Source: Notospermus geniculatus
Taxonomy: Eukaryota; Nemertea; Pilidiophora; Heteronemertea; Lineidae
Length of the DNA stretch: 64,000 nt
Direction of reading: 5' to 3'
NCBI GenBank assembly: GCA_002633025.1
Contig: NMRB01001286.1
Location: forward strand, 60,898 to 124,897
Below are positions 45,390-64,000 of the stretch, piece after piece. The position numbers were made by a program, and so were the translations under genes. Numbering within the stretch: the stretch's first letter is position 1; the number at the start of each line of letters is the position of its first letter. Under the pieces are notes generated by a model, which saw only the letters and a list, made by a program, of their open reading frames with translations, was not told the origin of the DNA and ran no database searches.

Positions 45390-45745
45390 ATTGCACACAG
45401 TTTTGAATTCTTTGTATCATGTCTTTACTAAGCCTAGGTAACATCTCAATTACAGACAGACAAACTAGAACAAGGGAAGTCCTTGACCAATTGAATCCTC
45501 AGCAAGTTTAGACTAGAGTCATAGTAATATCGTGGTAATACTTTTTCACGAAAATGTCATCAGAATCTTGTGGACAGTTTCAGTTGGACTTGTCTGGTAA
45601 GTGGGGGAGACAGTACAATGTAGTTCTTTTTTTACCAACAACTTAGAAGACCAAAAACTGAAATTAAATTATAATCCTCAGCTCCATTAATTTCACATGA
45701 CAATCACATCGTTCAATGATCTTGACCGAGTGTGAATTGTCTATG

Positions 45746-45874
45746 ACCCGTATTTTAGAATGCTCCTCAACGTAAAGGAGTTCCACAAGGCTATTGTTCT
45801 GTTGTTCTGTTGAGAACAATAGGCCTAGCCGTGAGGAACTCCTTTTCGTTGAGGAGCATTCTGAAATACAGGCC
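45746..45874. repeat. Family F palindrome, copy 1
   Basis: CGTATTTTAGAATGCTCCTC then AACGTAAAGGAGTTCC and its complement, with TATTGTTCT in the loop region. Very close to 56370-56488. Confidence 0.9.
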
Positions 45875-45879
45875 TATAG

Positions 45880-46032
45880 CTTGTTATAACAGGCACCTCT
45901 GAGAGTCGTCAGTATAGGGTTAAACTCAGGGACAAGGGCTAGGTACCTCCATACGTTTAGCCCCTAACCCAAGCCCTTGACCCGGAGTTTAACCCTACTG
46001 ACGACTCTCAGAGGTGCCTGTGGTTATAACAT
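45880..46032. repeat. Foldback element, CAGGCACCTCTGAGAGTCGT arms
   Basis: CAGGCACCTCTGAGAGTCGT then CAGTA pairs with ACGACTCTCAGAGGTGCCTG; GGTTAAACTC / GAGTTTAACC and AAGGGCT / AGCCCTTG pair inside; TTATAAC words pair outside. Confidence 0.87.
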
Positions 46033-46039
46033 CCACAGT

Positions 46040-46790
46040 ATAGTTAGTGCCTCTCCCACAGTGGCACATTCTGTTTCTGATGAACTGAATCATGAGGACA
46101 GTCCAACAGAGCACACGTTCATCATGTTCATGACAGGAGGTTGATGTCTTGAATAAAATCAATAATGTTCAAGAAACGAGTCATCATCCAGGCACTGACT
46201 ACCTATACCATATAGTCCACACCACAAAGCCCTGTGGTGCTGTGCCTTCTGAAAGGCTTGATCGAACTCTGTCACAGAAAACCCATAGGCCTCTCGATCG
46301 GCATCATAAGACGCTCGAGGTTCTGCCCAGGACTGAACGAGTGTCATCTGAACAGGGGGTCTGGGCCCTCCCCCAGAAAAATTTGAAATCTAGACTTGCT
46401 GAAATGCGATTTCCTGGCACCTGAGAGTCCAAAATAATGAGCTCATTTGGCGTCAAAATGACCCCGATCCACTCTATTACAACTTGGGCAGCCTGCCGTT
46501 GTTGGTCAGAAATGTTCAGGAAGCCCCGCTAGGAAGCACATTTGGTGAATGGGAACAGAAAGGAAATTTGGAAGTGTGCATGGCAGGCATCTCGTGGCAT
46601 ACTTCGTTAGTTCTTTTTAGGCTAAGTGCCGGTCGGCATTTCTGCGTCCTGGACGAGGCCATCCAGTGTCGACCAGCAGCGGCAGAACCCTGGACGCTCC
46701 TCGCTTCATTTCTATCATTTAGGCTATGCCAGGGCGCCAGCACAAGATCCCCATCTCCTCCGTTAAAATGGCAGTTCATATCGTGGCAAT
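46040..46790. other. Interval between CRLS1 and POP7 3' ends
   Basis: A family X copy lies at about 46350-46430 (GGGGGTCTGGGCCCTCCCCC, then CTGAAATGCGATTTCCTGGC). Overlapping ORFs of similar size on both strands at 46480-46820 look spurious. No further gene seen. Confidence 0.45.
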
Positions 46791-46792
46791 AT

Positions 46793-47263
46793 CTACGTTC
46801 CTTTTATCACAGGATCCGATGAGTCAGCAGCAGGTTCTTTCCGAAAGATTCGAATATGAATTGCCGAGTTATTGCGTGAATGAACACCAGGTTCACCGTC
46901 TTCGGTTTTCGGTTCTAAATCATCCAACAGTTCTACAGTTGACGTATGTGTCCCTATCTCCATGGCATCACCATAATGTGCTTGAAGTTGGAGGGAGAGG
47001 TTTATTGCCCTGTTGATGGCATTACCAAGTCCATGCACAAACACCTCATCAAAACCATTTTCATCAAGAAGTTTCAGGCACCTATTCAACTGCACTTTTA
47101 TGTTCGTTTTCGAGCTGACATACACATCATTTTTGCGTTTAGGGAAACTCCTTGGTAATCTCTTCCTCAGAGAATATTGTTCTTCATCAACTGATTCACT
47201 GAATTTTTCAATTTTCACTTTTTGTGGAGAAGAAGCCTGCGTGTCTGCACCTGCTTCGGCCAT
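46793..47263 (-). CDS. POP7: Ribonuclease P/MRP subunit p20 (Rpp20/POP7)
   Basis: Alba-fold protein of nuclear RNase P and RNase MRP, which with Rpp25 binds the RNA subunit in tRNA 5' maturation and pre-rRNA cleavage. Single exon, 156 residues, ATG at 47263, TAG at 46795-46793. Landmarks match human POP7 in order: Y-S-L-R-K-R-L-P, P-K-R-K-N-D-V-Y-V, K-L-L, V-H-G-L-G-N-A-I-N-R-A-I-N, N/T-S-T-V-E-L-L-D-D-L-E-P-K-T and R-N-N-S-A-I-H-I-R-I-F-R. The N-terminal 25 residues are not conserved. It is transcribed away from EIF2AK4 across a 208-bp gap. Confidence 0.95.
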   Translation of the reverse strand: MAEAGADTQASSPQKVKIEKFSESVDEEQYSLRKRLPRSFPKRKNDVYVSSKTNIKVQLNRCLKLLDENGFDEVFVHGLGNAINRAINLSLQLQAHYGDAMEIGTHTSTVELLDDLEPKTEDGEPGVHSRNNSAIHIRIFRKEPAADSSDPVIKGT

Positions 47264-47471
47264 GCTTACAGTCTTGCGCAGAGCGAACGATCAATGGTGG
47301 TGGCCATTGCAGTTGTGTGCATGGAGAGAGACTTCCGATTGAGCGAGACATTAAAGATGGCTGCGCCCATGAGATGAAAACAAGTTTCAGAAAAAAATCT
47401 CGTTTTTCACTAAATTCGCAATTTAACCAATGCATGATAGATCTAAATTTGTGTAATAGACATGTGAAAGC
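47264..47471. promoter_or_regulatory. Putative bidirectional POP7/EIF2AK4 promoter and leaders
   Basis: Only 208 bp separate the two start codons. AAGATGGCTGCGCC at 47354-47367 matches the YY1-type AANATGGC core and resembles the TISU short-leader initiator, both common at TATA-less housekeeping promoters. Upstream ATGs for EIF2AK4 occur here: a 6-codon uORF at 47357-47377, and an out-of-frame ATG at 47374 whose frame runs past the main start to 47562. Whether they are transcribed depends on the unknown start site. Confidence 0.5.
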
Positions 47472-63329
<15,858 letters not shown>

Positions 63330-63344
63330 GTAAGAAACTTATGA

Positions 63345-63480
63345 TAGTACCGGTACAAGTAAATTTGTCTCCGAATTACCAAATTTTCGCCCCCAACCGG
63401 GGTCTTCCTCAGGAACTTTCTAGTAGAGATCACAGAAGTGGGATCTCTACTAGAAAGTGCCTGAGGAAGACCCTGAAAAC
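63345..63480. repeat. Family D hairpin, copy near the window end
   Basis: GTCTCCGAATTACCAAATTT then TCGCCCCCAACCGGGGTCTT at left; CTAGAAAGTGCCTGAGGAAG then ACCC at right, where the right arm is truncated. Centre GATCTC...GAGATC. Confidence 0.87.
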
Positions 63481-63635
63481 AGGCCAAAAAATCAAGTCAC
63501 ACACAATATAAAATGCATTAGAACATCAATTTTTTGGGTCGCACAGAGCAAAATCCAGGTCACATCACATATTCTTTCACCTTAGAAACCTGTTATTATT
63601 TCATGCCCTTTAATTGTATCTCCTTTATATGTGAC

Positions 63636-63915
63636 TGATAATAAGCAAAAAGTCAATCTCCAGAATTCACAAATTTTCGACCCAACCGGGGTCTTTTTCA
63701 AGTGGAACTTTACAATCTGAAACTCTAGAGAAGAAACTCTTGAGTCTTCTCTAGAGTTTCAGATTGTAAAGCAGTCTTCTCTAGAGTTTCAGATTGTGAA
63801 GTTCCACTTGAAAAAGACCCCGGTTGGGGTCGAAAATTTGTGAATTCTGGAGATTGACTTTTTGCTTACCGGTATTATCATTTTGTGTGTCAATTTTGTG
63901 CTATTCTGTATCTTG
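63636..63915. repeat. Family D hairpin, longest copy
   Basis: Arms from AATAAGCAAAAAGTCAATCT through CGACCCAACCGGGGTC to TCTCTAGAGTTTCAGATTGT and back. The inner CAGTCTTCTCTAGAGTTTCA segment is tandemly doubled on the right side, making the loop asymmetric. Confidence 0.9.
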
Positions 63916-64000
63916 GCTTTATATTTGACCCTTGCATAACATAAAACTGTTTGGATTCTTAGATTGGACTACTCGCAGGGTGCTTAGGGATGCCTCGTTC

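Noticed and set aside
46484-46822. 112-codon plus ORF beside POP7
   Set aside because: Overlapped by an 87-codon minus ORF and partly by repeat sequence; no similarity recognised.

Overview
The window is metazoan nuclear DNA. Its coding exons are short, with GT/AG boundaries and long introns, and the proteins are clearly animal: a Meis/Homothorax C-terminus, cardiolipin synthase, GNPNAT1, POP7 and GCN2. Three opine dehydrogenase genes, tRNA-derived SINEs, and many copies of short palindromic words (TAGGCCTA, TACCGGTA, ACATGT) suggest a marine invertebrate. I lean towards an echinoderm or hemichordate, but that is inference. In human, MEIS2 and EIF2AK4 both lie on proximal 15q, so the Meis to GCN2 linkage may be ancient (from memory).

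Layout. 12-262 (+) is the last coding exon of a Meis/Homothorax homeobox gene. About 20.5 kb without a recognisable gene follows, built mostly of short inverted-repeat (foldback/MITE-like) elements. It holds two related clusters of transcription-factor motifs at 17.42-17.48 kb and 18.77-18.84 kb. From 20.8 to 29.2 kb there are three opine dehydrogenase paralogs, each with an uninterrupted coding region: two on the minus strand, then one on the plus strand. From 35.5 to 38.0 kb lies GNPNAT1 (-, five exons seen, initiator exon not found). CRLS1 (+, seven exons, complete) runs from 39.9 to 44.8 kb. POP7 (-, single exon) is at 46.8-47.3 kb. Head-to-head with it, 208 bp away, EIF2AK4/GCN2 (+) starts at 47.5 kb and runs off the right end in the kinase domain.

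Functions are mostly unrelated housekeeping: terminal anaerobic glycolysis (ODH), UDP-GlcNAc synthesis (GNPNAT1), mitochondrial cardiolipin (CRLS1), tRNA/rRNA processing (POP7) and amino-acid stress sensing (GCN2). Meis is the developmental regulator and probably owns the large desert.

Two themes stand out. First, there is an extreme density of non-autonomous inverted-repeat elements with no transposase in sight. Several have clear target-site duplications, and one has a related empty site elsewhere in the window. Second, four single-base Ns (2383, 10072, 43668, 59083) each sit in or beside repeated sequence and look like closed assembly gaps. One coincides with the absence of the GCN2 activation-segment exon.
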